Shown piece after piece: positions 8,688-17,692 of a stretch of 64,000 nt of DNA. The position numbers and the translations under genes are program-made. The notes below the pieces were generated by a model. That model searched no databases. It was not told where the DNA came from and saw only the letters and a list, made by a program, of their open reading frames with translations. Source of the stretch: Clostridiales bacterium (GTDB taxonomy: Bacteria > Bacillota > Clostridia > Oscillospirales > CAG-382); NCBI GenBank assembly GCA_003343885.1, contig QAKH01000048.1, positions 1-64,000 on the forward strand, in the 5' to 3' direction. Position 1 is the first letter of the stretch; each line of letters opens with the position of its first letter.

Positions 8688-9983
8688 ATGCCCGAGTATA
8701 AACACTCCGTCTCCCTGGACGTGGAAAAGTGCAAGGGCTGCACCACATGCTTAAAGCGCTGTCCTACTGAAGCAATACGCATACGGGATGGTCATGCTCA
8801 AATTGATTCACGACGCTGCATTGACTGCGGTGAATGTATACGCCGGTGCGTTCATAAAGCTAAAAAAGCAATTTGTGACAAATTTTCCTCTCTCCCTGAC
8901 AACAAGTTCCTTATTGCTTTGCCTCCGCCGACACTATACGGTCAGTTTGAAAATCTCGACGACATCGACTACATTCTTCAGGGACTTCTCGATTTAGGTT
9001 TCCATCATGTTTACGAAGTTGCGAGAGCTGCTGAAATAGTTACTGAGTACACTCGCAGATATCTCCAGCAGAAAGATATTCCCCGTCCGGTTATAAGCAG
9101 CGCCTGCCCTGTTATTACACGTCTTATTTCTCTGCGCTTTCCTTATTTGTGCGACAATGTTATACCAATTCTGCCGCCGGTTGAAATTGCGGCTATGCTT
9201 GCCAAGAGAGAAGTAAAAAAACTTCATCCTGAGCTTGACGACAAGGATATATGCGCAGTGTTTATTTCTCCGTGTCCGGCCAAAGTAAGCTATGTCAAAA
9301 ACGCTTTTGCCGGCTCATCAAGCAATATCGACTATGTTATCTCAATGAGCGACATATACTTCAAGCTTCTTGACGTTATGAAAAAGCAGCCGATAGAGGT
9401 TCCGGTTTCAAGAGTAGGCATGATTGGCGTAGGATGGGCTTCAAGCGGCGGAGAGGGTTCTGCACTTCTCAATGACAAGTATCTTTCAGCAGACGGTATT
9501 GAAAACATCATTGACGTTTTAGACAAGATTGAAAACGGAGATTTCCCGTGTCTTGAGTTTATTGAATTAAACGCATGTAACGGCGGATGCGTCGGCGGTG
9601 TTATGACGGTTGAAAACCCTTACATAGCGAAGGTAAAACTTCAGAACATAAGGCGTTACCTGCCTGTTACACAAAACCGTCCTCCGAAAGACGACGTTAT
9701 TATCCCGGAAAAATTTGCAGTCACGGATAAGCTGACATACAGTCCCGTAACACTTAGTGATGACCGTTCGAAAGCCATGTCGCTGATGGCGGAAATAGAG
9801 TCGATTTATCAGACTTTGCCCGGTCTTGACTGTGGTTCATGCGGTTCCCCGACATGCAGGGCTTTTGCTCAGGACGTAGTAAACGGCGACATCTCGTATG
9901 ACAGCTGCATTGTAAAAATGAGGGAACTTCTCCATTCAATTTCAGAAAAAGAAAGTACCGGTGACGCACTTGACAGCAAATGA
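8688..9983 (+). CDS. HydS-like putative sensory [FeFe]-hydrogenase
   Basis: 431-residue iron-sulfur protein. Residues 15-54 hold two [4Fe-4S] motifs (C15-18-21-25, C44-47-50-54). Residues ~70-315 are an H-cluster domain with modified loops: L1 SSACPVI (Ala139-Cys140), L2 ISPCPAK (Cys196), L3 ELNACNGGCVGG (Cys297, Cys301). A C-terminal FeS domain follows with Cys382, 385, 390, 407. There is no PAS domain. The layout matches what is reported for Group D HydS proteins, thought to sense H2 or redox state rather than make H2; the alanine in L1 sits where catalytic enzymes have the proton-relay cysteine. GGTGATAG precedes the ATG. The 3' end overlaps the next gene. Confidence 0.85.
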   Translation: MPEYKHSVSLDVEKCKGCTTCLKRCPTEAIRIRDGHAQIDSRRCIDCGECIRRCVHKAKKAICDKFSSLPDNKFLIALPPPTLYGQFENLDDIDYILQGLLDLGFHHVYEVARAAEIVTEYTRRYLQQKDIPRPVISSACPVITRLISLRFPYLCDNVIPILPPVEIAAMLAKREVKKLHPELDDKDICAVFISPCPAKVSYVKNAFAGSSSNIDYVISMSDIYFKLLDVMKKQPIEVPVSRVGMIGVGWASSGGEGSALLNDKYLSADGIENIIDVLDKIENGDFPCLEFIELNACNGGCVGGVMTVENPYIAKVKLQNIRRYLPVTQNRPPKDDVIIPEKFAVTDKLTYSPVTLSDDRSKAMSLMAEIESIYQTLPGLDCGSCGSPTCRAFAQDVVNGDISYDSCIVKMRELLHSISEKESTGDALDSK

Positions 9984-10305
9984 AATAGCAACACTTCTCG
10001 GCGCTGAAATAATTTCTCTCCCCTTTCCCGAAAAGAAAGCCGGCGGAGCTTACTGCTCCGATCTTCTGAGCTGGGTAATGGGGCACGCAAATCCTGACGA
10101 CGTATGGGTAACCATTATGACAAACAAAAATGTTTTGGCAGTAGCTTCACTCATAGATTTTTGCTGCGTTGTCATCTGTGAAAATGCGGAGCTTGATGAG
10201 GAATTTATTTCGACCGCTAAAGATAAAGAAATAAATGTTATCCGCTGCGCAATGGACAATTACCATGCCTGCGCCGCTCTTTCAGGCGTTCTCGGCGGGA
10301 AGTAA
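9961..10305 (+). CDS. DRTGG-like domain protein of hydrogenase operon (second copy)
   Basis: 114 residues starting at a GTG that overlaps the HydS-like gene by 23 bp; no nearby ATG fits. It carries MTHLTANEIATLLGAEI, CSDLLSWVMGH and VWVTIMTNKNVLAVASLIDFCCVVIC, the same order of elements as the 7904 gene. Function unknown. Having two paralogues in one operon suggests either a heterodimer or binding of two signals. Weak Shine-Dalgarno and overlap point to translational coupling. Confidence 0.75.
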   Translation: MTHLTANEIATLLGAEIISLPFPEKKAGGAYCSDLLSWVMGHANPDDVWVTIMTNKNVLAVASLIDFCCVVICENAELDEEFISTAKDKEINVIRCAMDNYHACAALSGVLGGK

Positions 10306-10312
10306 GCGCAAA

Positions 10313-11059
10313 ATGGGCAAGTACTATTACGATTTGCACATTCATTCGTGTCTTTCTCCATGCGGAGATGCGGACATGACTCCTAACAATATTGCAGGAA
10401 TGGCTGCGCTTAAAGGGCTTGACATTATTGCTCTTACCGACCACAACACATGCGCCAACTGTCCTGCTTTCATTGAGGCGTGTGAAAAAAACGGAATTAT
10501 CGGAATTCCCGGCATGGAACTGACAACCTCGGAAGAAATACACTTGGTGTGTTTGTTCGGGACTCTTGAAAAGGCTATGGACTTTTCCGAACTCGTATCC
10601 CGTGAAAGAATTATGATAAAAAACAAACCGGAAATTTTCGGAGAACAACTGATTCTTGACGCGAACGATGAAGTTATCGGAAACGAGGATTTTCTTCTTA
10701 TAAATGCGACTCAGCTTGACCTTTATTCTGCTGTACGCCTTGCGGAAGATTGCGGAGGAATTGTTTATCCGGCGCACGTTGACAAGCAGGCAAACGGGAT
10801 AATTGGAATACTCGGAACTTTTCCTGCAACGCCAAGTTTTTCTTGCGCAGAATTTTCCGATTTGTCAGAAAGCGAAGCGCTTGCGCTAAAGTATCCGATT
10901 CTTTCCGACTGTTTTCACGTCTGTTCGTCTGACGCCCACTATCTTTGGGATATAAACGAGCGACTGCACTGTCTTGACTTGCAAGCGGATACCGGCAGTA
11001 AGCAAAGCGACGGACTAAAGCAGCGTATTTTAGATATTCTTATATCCGGAGGGAAGTGA
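10313..11059 (+). CDS. PHP-domain phosphoesterase
   Basis: Metal-dependent hydrolase of the PHP superfamily (polymerase/histidinol-phosphatase type). The ATG at 10313 is chosen because the product then begins MGKYYYDLHIHSCLSPCG, with the conserved HxH at the very N-terminus; further motifs are ALTDHNT, the GMELTTSEEIHLV block, YPAHVDK and SSDAH. 248 residues. Substrate unknown; relatives cleave phosphate esters or phosphodiesters. It sits 7 bp after the DRTGG gene and overlaps the next ATPase, so it is part of the sensor block. Confidence 0.88.
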   Translation: MGKYYYDLHIHSCLSPCGDADMTPNNIAGMAALKGLDIIALTDHNTCANCPAFIEACEKNGIIGIPGMELTTSEEIHLVCLFGTLEKAMDFSELVSRERIMIKNKPEIFGEQLILDANDEVIGNEDFLLINATQLDLYSAVRLAEDCGGIVYPAHVDKQANGIIGILGTFPATPSFSCAEFSDLSESEALALKYPILSDCFHVCSSDAHYLWDINERLHCLDLQADTGSKQSDGLKQRILDILISGGK

Positions 11060-11613
11060 CTTATTTGAAAGAACTATCTCTGAATATACTTGATATAACA
11101 CAAAACTCGATAACCGCCGGTTCAAAACTGATTTACATTACTATACGGGAAACAGACCAAGAGATGCTTATATCTGTCAAGGATGACGGCTGCGGCATGT
11201 CAAAGGAGCTTCTCAAAAGTGTAACAGATCCGTTTTGTACCACTCGCAAGACCCGAAAAGTTGGACTTGGCATTCCGCTGTTCCGCCTTGCAGCCGAACA
11301 AACAGGCGGATATCTTGAGATAAAATCCACGTCTGTTTCAGACGATCCGGTAAATCACGGCACAGAAACAACAGCCTTATTTTATAAAAATCATCTTGAT
11401 TTTACTCCGCTTGGCGATATCATATCAACTCTCTGCACCATCTTTCAGGACTGCGACGGTTTTGATATCGTTTTCACACACATTCTTCCGGACGGACGCG
11501 AAGTAAGCGCTGACACTCGTCAATTTAAACAGGTGCTTGACGGTGTGCCGTTAAACAATCCCGACGTACTTGTCTGGATTCGTGATTATTTATCAGAGCA
11601 ATACAAAAATTAA
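11056..11613 (+). CDS. GHKL-type ATP-binding protein (histidine-kinase ATPase domain only)
   Basis: 185 residues: N box LNILDITQNSITAGSK, G1 SVKDDGCGMSKE, F/G2 region FCTTRKTRKVGLGIPLFRLAAEQTGG. There is no dimerisation/phosphoacceptor His domain or membrane segment, so it is not a standard sensor kinase. Likely start is GTG at 11056 (GTGA overlaps the PHP stop, GGAGGG just upstream); TTG at 11065 is an alternative. Homologues occur in HydS-type operons. It could phosphorylate a partner encoded elsewhere or act on the second ATPase or the DRTGG proteins (inference). Confidence 0.85.
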   Translation: MTYLKELSLNILDITQNSITAGSKLIYITIRETDQEMLISVKDDGCGMSKELLKSVTDPFCTTRKTRKVGLGIPLFRLAAEQTGGYLEIKSTSVSDDPVNHGTETTALFYKNHLDFTPLGDIISTLCTIFQDCDGFDIVFTHILPDGREVSADTRQFKQVLDGVPLNNPDVLVWIRDYLSEQYKN

Positions 11614-11644
11614 AATACAACTCAATCAAGGAAGGAAATGCATC

Positions 11645-12013
11645 ATGAAATCATTGGCAGAACTTGCTGAAATCAGAAACAGAATGAAAGATAAGGTTTC
11701 AATGCGCGAAGGCTCCGGCGACATAAGAATAGTTGTCGGAATGGCTACCTGCGGCATTGCAGCCGGAGCAAGACCTGTTCTCAACACTCTTGTTGAAGAA
11801 ATCAGCGCACAGGGACTTACAGACACGGCAACCGTTACTCAGACCGGTTGTATTGGAATATGCCAGTTTGAACCTGTTGTAGAGGTTTATCAAAGTGGTA
11901 AAGAAAAAGTTACCTACGTCAAAATGACGCCGGAAAAGGCTAAGCGTGTTGTTGAAGAACATATCAAGAACGGCAAGCCTGTCGCCGAATTTACAATGAA
12001 AGAAAACGCATAA
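11645..12013 (+). CDS. (2Fe-2S) ferredoxin-domain protein, HndB-like
   Basis: 122-residue thioredoxin-like ferredoxin. The start is the ATG at 11645 after AAGGAAGG. The [2Fe-2S] ligands are in GMATCGIAAGA and TQTGCIGICQFEP. Similar small subunits (HndB of NADP-reducing hydrogenases) accompany HydBA. It matches the N-terminal module of the next gene product in type, so it may be an auxiliary electron carrier or a fourth subunit of the bifurcating complex. Gap to hydB is 21 bp with GGAGG. Confidence 0.88.
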   Translation: MKSLAELAEIRNRMKDKVSMREGSGDIRIVVGMATCGIAAGARPVLNTLVEEISAQGLTDTATVTQTGCIGICQFEPVVEVYQSGKEKVTYVKMTPEKAKRVVEEHIKNGKPVAEFTMKENA

Positions 12014-12034
12014 ACTTATACGGAGGAAAAAATA

Positions 12035-13834
12035 ATGATACGTTCACATGTGCTGATTTGCGCCGGTACCGGTTGTACATCCTCAGGCAGTGCCGCTGTA
12101 AAAGCGAAGCTTATTGAGGAACTTGAAAAAAATGGGCTTACCGATGAAATCAAGATAGTTTCCACCGGATGTTTCGGTCTTTGTGCCTTAGGTCCGGTAA
12201 TGATTGTTTACCCCGAAGGAACATTTTACAGCTGCGTAAAGGCTGAAGATGTTCCGGAAATAGTTGAAGAGCATTTACTTAAAGGCCGTATCGTTGAGCG
12301 CCTTGTGTACAATGACACTGCCGAGCAAAAGCAGGACGATGAACCTGTTGCTCTCAGCGAAACACGTTTCTACAAGAAGCAAAAGAGAATTGCTTTAAGA
12401 AACTGCGGTGTAATAGATCCCGAAAATATCGAAGAATACATTGCTACCGACGGATATCAGGCTCTCGGCAAGGTACTTACCGAAATGACTCCGGATGACG
12501 TAATTAAGTGCGTTCTCGACTCCGGTCTTCGCGGAAGAGGCGGCGGCGGATTCCCCACCGGCCGTAAGTGGCTTCTTGCAAAGGACCTTGTAAAAGGCGG
12601 ACAGAAATATGTTTGCTGTAACGCAGACGAAGGCGACCCGGGTGCATTCATGGACCGCTCTGTTCTTGAAGGCGATCCCCACGCAATCATCGAAGCTATG
12701 GCAATTGCCGGTTATGCTATCGGAGCTTCTCAAGGCTACATATATGTAAGAGCTGAATATCCGATTGCAGTTCATCGTCTTGATGTTGCAATCAAGCAGG
12801 CAAGAGAGTACGGACTCCTCGGAAAGGACATTTTTGGTTCCGGATTTGACTTTGATCTTGAACTCAGACTCGGCGCCGGCGCTTTCGTCTGCGGTGAGGA
12901 AACTGCGCTTATGACCTCGATCGAAGGTCACAGAGGCGAACCTCGTCCCCGTCCTCCTTTCCCTGCTGAAAAAGGACTTTTCGGCAAGCCCACTATTCTC
13001 AACAACGTTGAAACATACGCAAACATTCCTCAGATTATCCTGAATGGTCCGGAATGGTTTGCTTCAATGGGAACCGAAAAGAGCAAAGGAACAAAAGTAT
13101 TTGCTCTCGGCGGAAAAATCAAGCACACCGGTCTCGTTGAAATCCCCATGGGAACAACTCTTCGTGAAATCATTGAAGAAATCGGCGGCGGTATTCCGAA
13201 CGGAAAGAAATTTAAAGCTGCTCAGACAGGCGGTCCTTCCGGCGGATGTATTCCTGCTTCCCTGATTGATACTCCGATTGACTACGACAACCTTATTGCA
13301 ATCGGTTCAATGATGGGATCCGGCGGACTTATCGTTATGGACGAAGATAACTGTATGGTAGACATCGCCAAGTTCTTCCTCCAGTTCACGGTTGACGAAT
13401 CCTGCGGTAAATGTACGCCTTGCCGCGTTGGTACAAAACGTCTTTACGAAATTCTTGAAAAAATTACCAGCGGAAAAGCTGAGTTGTCCGACTTAGATAA
13501 GCTTGAAGAACTCTGCTACCACATAAAGCAGAATTCTCTTTGCGGTCTCGGACAGACAGCTCCAAACCCGGTACTTTCTACTCTTCGTTACTTCCGTGAC
13601 GAATATATTGCTCATATTGTTGAAAAGAGATGTCCCGCCGGAGTATGTAAGGATCTGCTCTCCTTCAGTATTGACCCGGACAAGTGTAAGGGATGCACAA
13701 AATGTAAGAGAAACTGTCCGGTTGGCGCAATAAGCGGCGATGTAAGACAGCCTCATGTAATTGATACTGAAAAATGTATCAAGTGCGGCGTCTGTGTGAC
13801 AAACTGCAACTTTGGCGCCATTGTCAAGAAATAA
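12035..13834 (+). CDS. hydB: Electron-bifurcating [FeFe]-hydrogenase subunit B (NuoF-like)
   Basis: Flavin subunit and likely site of electron bifurcation between NAD(P)H, ferredoxin and the hydrogenase. 599 residues: N-terminal [2Fe-2S] thioredoxin fold (Cys9, Cys14, Cys46, Cys50); NuoF core with the NAD/FMN site LRGRGGGGFPTGRKW and CNADEGDPGAFMDR; SLBB domain; the [4Fe-4S] motif SCGKCTPCRVG near residue 457; and a C-terminal 2[4Fe-4S] ferredoxin (CKGCTKCKRNC, CIKCGVCVTNC). The fused C-terminal ferredoxin is typical of HydB, not of respiratory NuoF. GGAGG is well placed. Confidence 0.95.
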   Translation: MIRSHVLICAGTGCTSSGSAAVKAKLIEELEKNGLTDEIKIVSTGCFGLCALGPVMIVYPEGTFYSCVKAEDVPEIVEEHLLKGRIVERLVYNDTAEQKQDDEPVALSETRFYKKQKRIALRNCGVIDPENIEEYIATDGYQALGKVLTEMTPDDVIKCVLDSGLRGRGGGGFPTGRKWLLAKDLVKGGQKYVCCNADEGDPGAFMDRSVLEGDPHAIIEAMAIAGYAIGASQGYIYVRAEYPIAVHRLDVAIKQAREYGLLGKDIFGSGFDFDLELRLGAGAFVCGEETALMTSIEGHRGEPRPRPPFPAEKGLFGKPTILNNVETYANIPQIILNGPEWFASMGTEKSKGTKVFALGGKIKHTGLVEIPMGTTLREIIEEIGGGIPNGKKFKAAQTGGPSGGCIPASLIDTPIDYDNLIAIGSMMGSGGLIVMDEDNCMVDIAKFFLQFTVDESCGKCTPCRVGTKRLYEILEKITSGKAELSDLDKLEELCYHIKQNSLCGLGQTAPNPVLSTLRYFRDEYIAHIVEKRCPAGVCKDLLSFSIDPDKCKGCTKCKRNCPVGAISGDVRQPHVIDTEKCIKCGVCVTNCNFGAIVKK

Positions 13835-13849
13835 GGAGGAATACCGCAA

Positions 13850-15604
13850 ATGGATATGATAAATGTTATTATTGACGGCAAAGAATACAGCGTCCGCAAG
13901 GGTGCAACCATTCTTGAAGCCTGTAAGAGTGTAGGAATTGAAATTCCGACGCTTTGCTATCTGAAAGATATCAATGAAATCGGTGCTTGCCGTATATGTG
14001 TTGTTGAAGTCAAGGGTGCGAGAAGTCTTGTAGCTTCCTGTGTATATCCTCTCGACAGAGATGGTACTGAAATCATGACTCACAGTCCTGCTGTTCTCAA
14101 GTCAAGAAAACTCACGCTTGAGCTTCTTCTCTCAAACCATGACAAAAAATGCCTTTCCTGCGTTAAAAACGGTGAATGTGAATTTCAGAAGCTTTGCGCT
14201 GATTACGGCGTAGAAGACGAGCACAAGTATGAAGGTGCTACGATTCGTTACGAAAAAGACACTTCGATGCCTCATCTTATCCGTGACAACAACAAGTGCG
14301 TTCTGTGCAGACGCTGCGTTGCGGTTTGTGACAAGAACCAGGCAGTTGCCGTTATCGGTCCTAACGAAAGAGGCTTTAAATCTCATATCGGCTGCGCTTT
14401 TGAACTTAAACTTGACGAAGTAGCCTGCGTTGCATGCGGTCAGTGTATTACTGTATGTCCGACCGGTGCGCTGACTGAGGTTGACGATACTCAGAAAGTA
14501 TGGGACGCTCTTGCTGACAAGTCTAAGCATGTTATTGTTCACACTGCACCGTCCATACGTGCAACTCTCGGCGAATGCTTTGGCATGCCGATAGGCTCTC
14601 TGGTTACCGGAAAAATGGTTGCAGCTCTTAAACGTCTCGGATTTGCCGGCGTATATGACACAAACGTTACTGCCGACCTTACAATTATGGAGGAAGCTAC
14701 TGAATTGCTTGAGAGAGTTGGCAATGGCGGTAAGCTGCCCTTGATAACCTCCTGCTCACCGGGTTGGGTTAAGTTCTGTGAACATTATTATCCCGATATG
14801 CTTGAAAATGTTTCATCGTGCAAGTCTCCGCAGCAGATGTTTGGTGCTGTAGCCAAGACCTGGTACGCTGAAAAGATGGGCATTGATCCTAAAGATATAT
14901 TTGTTGTCAGCATCATGCCCTGCACAGCGAAAAAATTCGAAATCGGCCGTGACGGTCAGGACGCTTCCGGATATCCGGACACAGACGTTTCTCTTACCAC
15001 TCGTGAGCTTGCAAGAATGATAAAACGCGCAGGCATAAACTTTACGGCACTGCCTGACGAAGAGTTTGACGCTCCTCTCGGAATAGGTTCCGGAGCCGGA
15101 ACTATTTTCGGTGCAACAGGCGGCGTTATGGAAGCTGCTCTCAGAACTGCTGTTGAAACGCTTACTGGAAAGCCTGCTGCAAACATTGAATTTACTGCTG
15201 TCCGTGGTACAGACGGCATAAAGGAAGCTGAATACGATGTTGCCGGACTCAAAGTAAAGGTAGCCGTTGCTTCAGGACTTGTTAACGCAAGAAAAGTTCT
15301 TGACATGGTAAAGAGCGGTGAAAAGGATTACACGTTCATCGAAATTATGGGATGCCCCGGCGGCTGTGTAAACGGTGGCGGACAGCCGGTTCAGCCTGCG
15401 TCCGTTCGCAACTTTGTAGACCTCAAGGCTCTCAGAGCGGCTGCGCTTTACAAGGATGATGAAAACTTACCGATTCGTAAATCTCACGAAAATCCGGTTG
15501 TTAAGACGCTTTACGACGAGTATTTTGAAAAGCCCGGAAGCCACAAGGTTCATGAAGTTCTTCACACCCACTATGTTTCCAGAAAGAAAATCAACGTAAA
15601 ATAA
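13850..15604 (+). CDS. hydA: [FeFe]-hydrogenase catalytic subunit A
   Basis: Carries the H-cluster that makes or oxidises H2. 584 residues, modular: [2Fe-2S] (Cys36, 47, 50, 64), His-Cys3 [4Fe-4S] (His97, Cys101, 104, 110), two [4Fe-4S] (Cys150-160 and Cys193-203), then the H domain with L1 TSCSPGW (Cys302), L2 MPCTAKK (Cys358) and L3 EIMGCPGGCVNGGGQP (Cys502, Cys506). The small-subunit-like C-terminal segment follows. This is the M3-type HydA of trimeric bifurcating enzymes (HndD-like). It lies 15 bp after hydB with AAGGAGGA. The active site needs the HydEFG maturases, which are not in this window. Confidence 0.96.
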   Translation: MDMINVIIDGKEYSVRKGATILEACKSVGIEIPTLCYLKDINEIGACRICVVEVKGARSLVASCVYPLDRDGTEIMTHSPAVLKSRKLTLELLLSNHDKKCLSCVKNGECEFQKLCADYGVEDEHKYEGATIRYEKDTSMPHLIRDNNKCVLCRRCVAVCDKNQAVAVIGPNERGFKSHIGCAFELKLDEVACVACGQCITVCPTGALTEVDDTQKVWDALADKSKHVIVHTAPSIRATLGECFGMPIGSLVTGKMVAALKRLGFAGVYDTNVTADLTIMEEATELLERVGNGGKLPLITSCSPGWVKFCEHYYPDMLENVSSCKSPQQMFGAVAKTWYAEKMGIDPKDIFVVSIMPCTAKKFEIGRDGQDASGYPDTDVSLTTRELARMIKRAGINFTALPDEEFDAPLGIGSGAGTIFGATGGVMEAALRTAVETLTGKPAANIEFTAVRGTDGIKEAEYDVAGLKVKVAVASGLVNARKVLDMVKSGEKDYTFIEIMGCPGGCVNGGGQPVQPASVRNFVDLKALRAAALYKDDENLPIRKSHENPVVKTLYDEYFEKPGSHKVHEVLHTHYVSRKKINVK

Positions 15605-15626
15605 TCAATAACCAACATATATTCTT

Positions 15627-15652
15627 GTACCGTCCATTTTTGTGGACGGTAC
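15627..15652 (+). terminator. Hairpin at the end of the hydrogenase operon
   Basis: GTACCGTCCA (15627-15636) pairs perfectly with TGGACGGTAC (15643-15652) around TTTTTG. Only a weak T stretch follows, so termination efficiency is uncertain. Confidence 0.6.
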
Positions 15653-15735
15653 TTGAGTATATAGGCGGGTTTCCGCATTTAACACTTTACTTGGCAATTT
15701 ACTTTGCCGCTAATAAATTCAGGAGTGCATAAAGT

Positions 15736-16737
15736 ATGCGTATAAACAGACTGATAAAGTGCTTGAAAATTAACAAGGAAAAAATCCCGGTAGTGCAGGA
15801 ACAGCTTGAACTTATGACTTTAGACGTCATCTCTACTGCTGATAATACTCGTTCGGAGCTTAATGAGTACTATGACAAACTGATTAAAACTGAAAAACCT
15901 CAGGAAATAGACGATCAGGTTTTAGCGAAAATATCATCTTTAAAGCGTGCTTCCCAAAACCTGAAAAAAGCCCATCAAACCTCGGACGAAATGGCTGATG
16001 AGCTTGCCGCTCGCTGGATGGATTATAAAAAGAGCCTCAGAAAAAAAATTATCCCCAATGCTCCTGCCAACAGTGTGATAGACGTCAAAGAGAAAAACTC
16101 CAATCATTTTGCTCGTGGTTTAAATATCTACAAGCTCCTTTGGATATGCTTCATAGGCAGCTTTGCCGGAGTTATTGTTGAATTGTTGTGGTGTTTGCTT
16201 ACAAACGGTTACTTAGAAAGCCGCTCCGGGTTGGTTTACGGACCGTTCAACCTGTTATACGGAGTCGGCGCAGTTGCTCTTTCAGCAGCTTTATACCGTT
16301 ATCGCAATCGAGGAAAATGGCTTTCCTTTTTTGGCGGCGCTCTGGTTGGAAGCATAGTTGAATATGTATGCTCGTTCGTACAAGAGGCAGTATTCGGCTC
16401 ACGCTCATGGGATTACAGCAACATGCCATTTAATCTCAACGGAAGAATATGCTTATTATATTCTATATTTTGGGGATTTTTAGGCGTGTTCTGGGTAAAA
16501 AATCTCTATCCGCGCATGGCTGAACTTATCTTAAAAATACCTAACAAATCGGGCATAATCATAACATGGGTACTAACAGCCTTCTTCGTTTTCAATTCGA
16601 TTGTTACTTGTGTTTCTGTTTACCGCTGGTCTGAGAGGACGCACGGTATTGAAGCCCAAAATGAGTTTTTTGAGTTTATTGACGAACGTTTTCCGGATGA
16701 ACGCATGGAAAAAATATTCGCAAATATGAAATTTTAA
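15736..16737 (+). CDS. CmpB-like putative ABC-transporter type IV membrane protein
   Basis: 333-residue membrane protein. The first ~125 residues are soluble, charged and probably helical/coiled; about five membrane segments follow from residue ~135. The signature RSGLVYGPFNLLYGVGA and SFFGGALVGSIVEYVCSF match the 'ABC_trans_CmpB' family (PF06541), whose transport role is unproven. The ATG follows AGGAGTG. Monocistronic, ended by a strong terminator shared with the opposing esterase gene. Confidence 0.75.
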   Translation: MRINRLIKCLKINKEKIPVVQEQLELMTLDVISTADNTRSELNEYYDKLIKTEKPQEIDDQVLAKISSLKRASQNLKKAHQTSDEMADELAARWMDYKKSLRKKIIPNAPANSVIDVKEKNSNHFARGLNIYKLLWICFIGSFAGVIVELLWCLLTNGYLESRSGLVYGPFNLLYGVGAVALSAALYRYRNRGKWLSFFGGALVGSIVEYVCSFVQEAVFGSRSWDYSNMPFNLNGRICLLYSIFWGFLGVFWVKNLYPRMAELILKIPNKSGIIITWVLTAFFVFNSIVTCVSVYRWSERTHGIEAQNEFFEFIDERFPDERMEKIFANMKF

Positions 16738-16793
16738 GGAGCACATAAGCGTCAGTGTCAGCAATAATATGTAGGCACACGAACAGATAATAA

Positions 16794-16843
16794 AAAAATC
16801 CCGTTAAGAACAGCGAATAAATTCGCTTCTCGGCGGGATTTTT
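16794..16843. terminator. Bidirectional terminator
   Basis: AAAAATCCCG (16794-16803) pairs with CGGGATTTTT (16834-16843), with a nested GCGAATaaATTCGC stem. A and T tracts flank both sides, fitting the convergent genes. Confidence 0.85.
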
Positions 16844-16867
16844 ACATTTTGGGTTCAAAATTTCAAA

Positions 16868-17665
16868 TTACAAATTCCTTGACATCCAAATCATAACGTC
16901 GTCTACCCATCTTGCGTATGCCGTATCTGTAAGTTCTGACTTACCCATATTAGTATCGGAATTTGCAAGAGCCATACCATGAGGGCCTTTCGGATAAATA
17001 TGGAGTTCAAAAGGTATTCCGTGCTCACTCAAAGCTTCTGCCATTTCCAGCGCATTTTTTACAGGCACAACGTCGTCACTTGCGGTATGAACAATAAATG
17101 CAGGGCATGTATGCTCTGAAATGCGCTCATTTGCTGAAAAAGCATGGCGGAGCTCTGTATTTTCAAATTCAGCACCTAAAAGATTTTTAAAACTTCCGGG
17201 ATGTCCGGATGCGCTGATAACAGGGTAACACAAAATCATACCGGCAGGTCTGTTTACGCCAAATTTAATACCTGTCATTTCATTCAGATGCTCATCATTC
17301 CACATTGTGCCAAGCGTCGCTGCAAGATGACCGCCGGCAGAAAAACCGACAACATATATCTTCTCCGGTATTACCGAGAGTTCTTCTGCGTGTTCTCTTA
17401 TCCATTTCATGGCTAATGACGCATCCGCAAGCGGTTTATACGGATCTGCAGGCTTTACTGTATAGTGCAGCACGAACGCATTCATGCCTCTTGCGGTAAA
17501 AGCAAGCGCAATCGGCTCTCCTTCCCTGTCAGAACACACACACGAATAACCACCGCCGGGAATTACGAGCATTGCAGGTCTTTTGGGGAACGACACATCT
17601 GAAACATATGTATCTAATTTCACCTGAGGATTATTCGGATCCAAGTTTACCGTTATGTTTTTCAT
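16868..17665 (-). CDS. Alpha/beta hydrolase, acetyl-esterase-like
   Basis: 265-residue cytoplasmic esterase of the dienelactone-hydrolase/BD-FAE type. Oxyanion region VIPGGGYSCVCSDREGEPIA, nucleophile elbow GFSAGGHLA, acid in HTASDDVVP and a late His in GPHGMALA form the expected triad. Such enzymes often deacetylate xylan fragments or other small esters. The start is the ATG at 17665 (GGAGG about 11 nt upstream); an in-frame TTG six codons earlier overlaps the Shine-Dalgarno and is less likely. No signal peptide. It follows the SLH gene closely (27 bp). Confidence 0.85.
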   Translation of the reverse strand: MKNITVNLDPNNPQVKLDTYVSDVSFPKRPAMLVIPGGGYSCVCSDREGEPIALAFTARGMNAFVLHYTVKPADPYKPLADASLAMKWIREHAEELSVIPEKIYVVGFSAGGHLAATLGTMWNDEHLNEMTGIKFGVNRPAGMILCYPVISASGHPGSFKNLLGAEFENTELRHAFSANERISEHTCPAFIVHTASDDVVPVKNALEMAEALSEHGIPFELHIYPKGPHGMALANSDTNMGKSELTDTAYARWVDDVMIWMSRNL

Positions 17666-17692
17666 AAAACCATACGCCTCCAATTACTTTGT

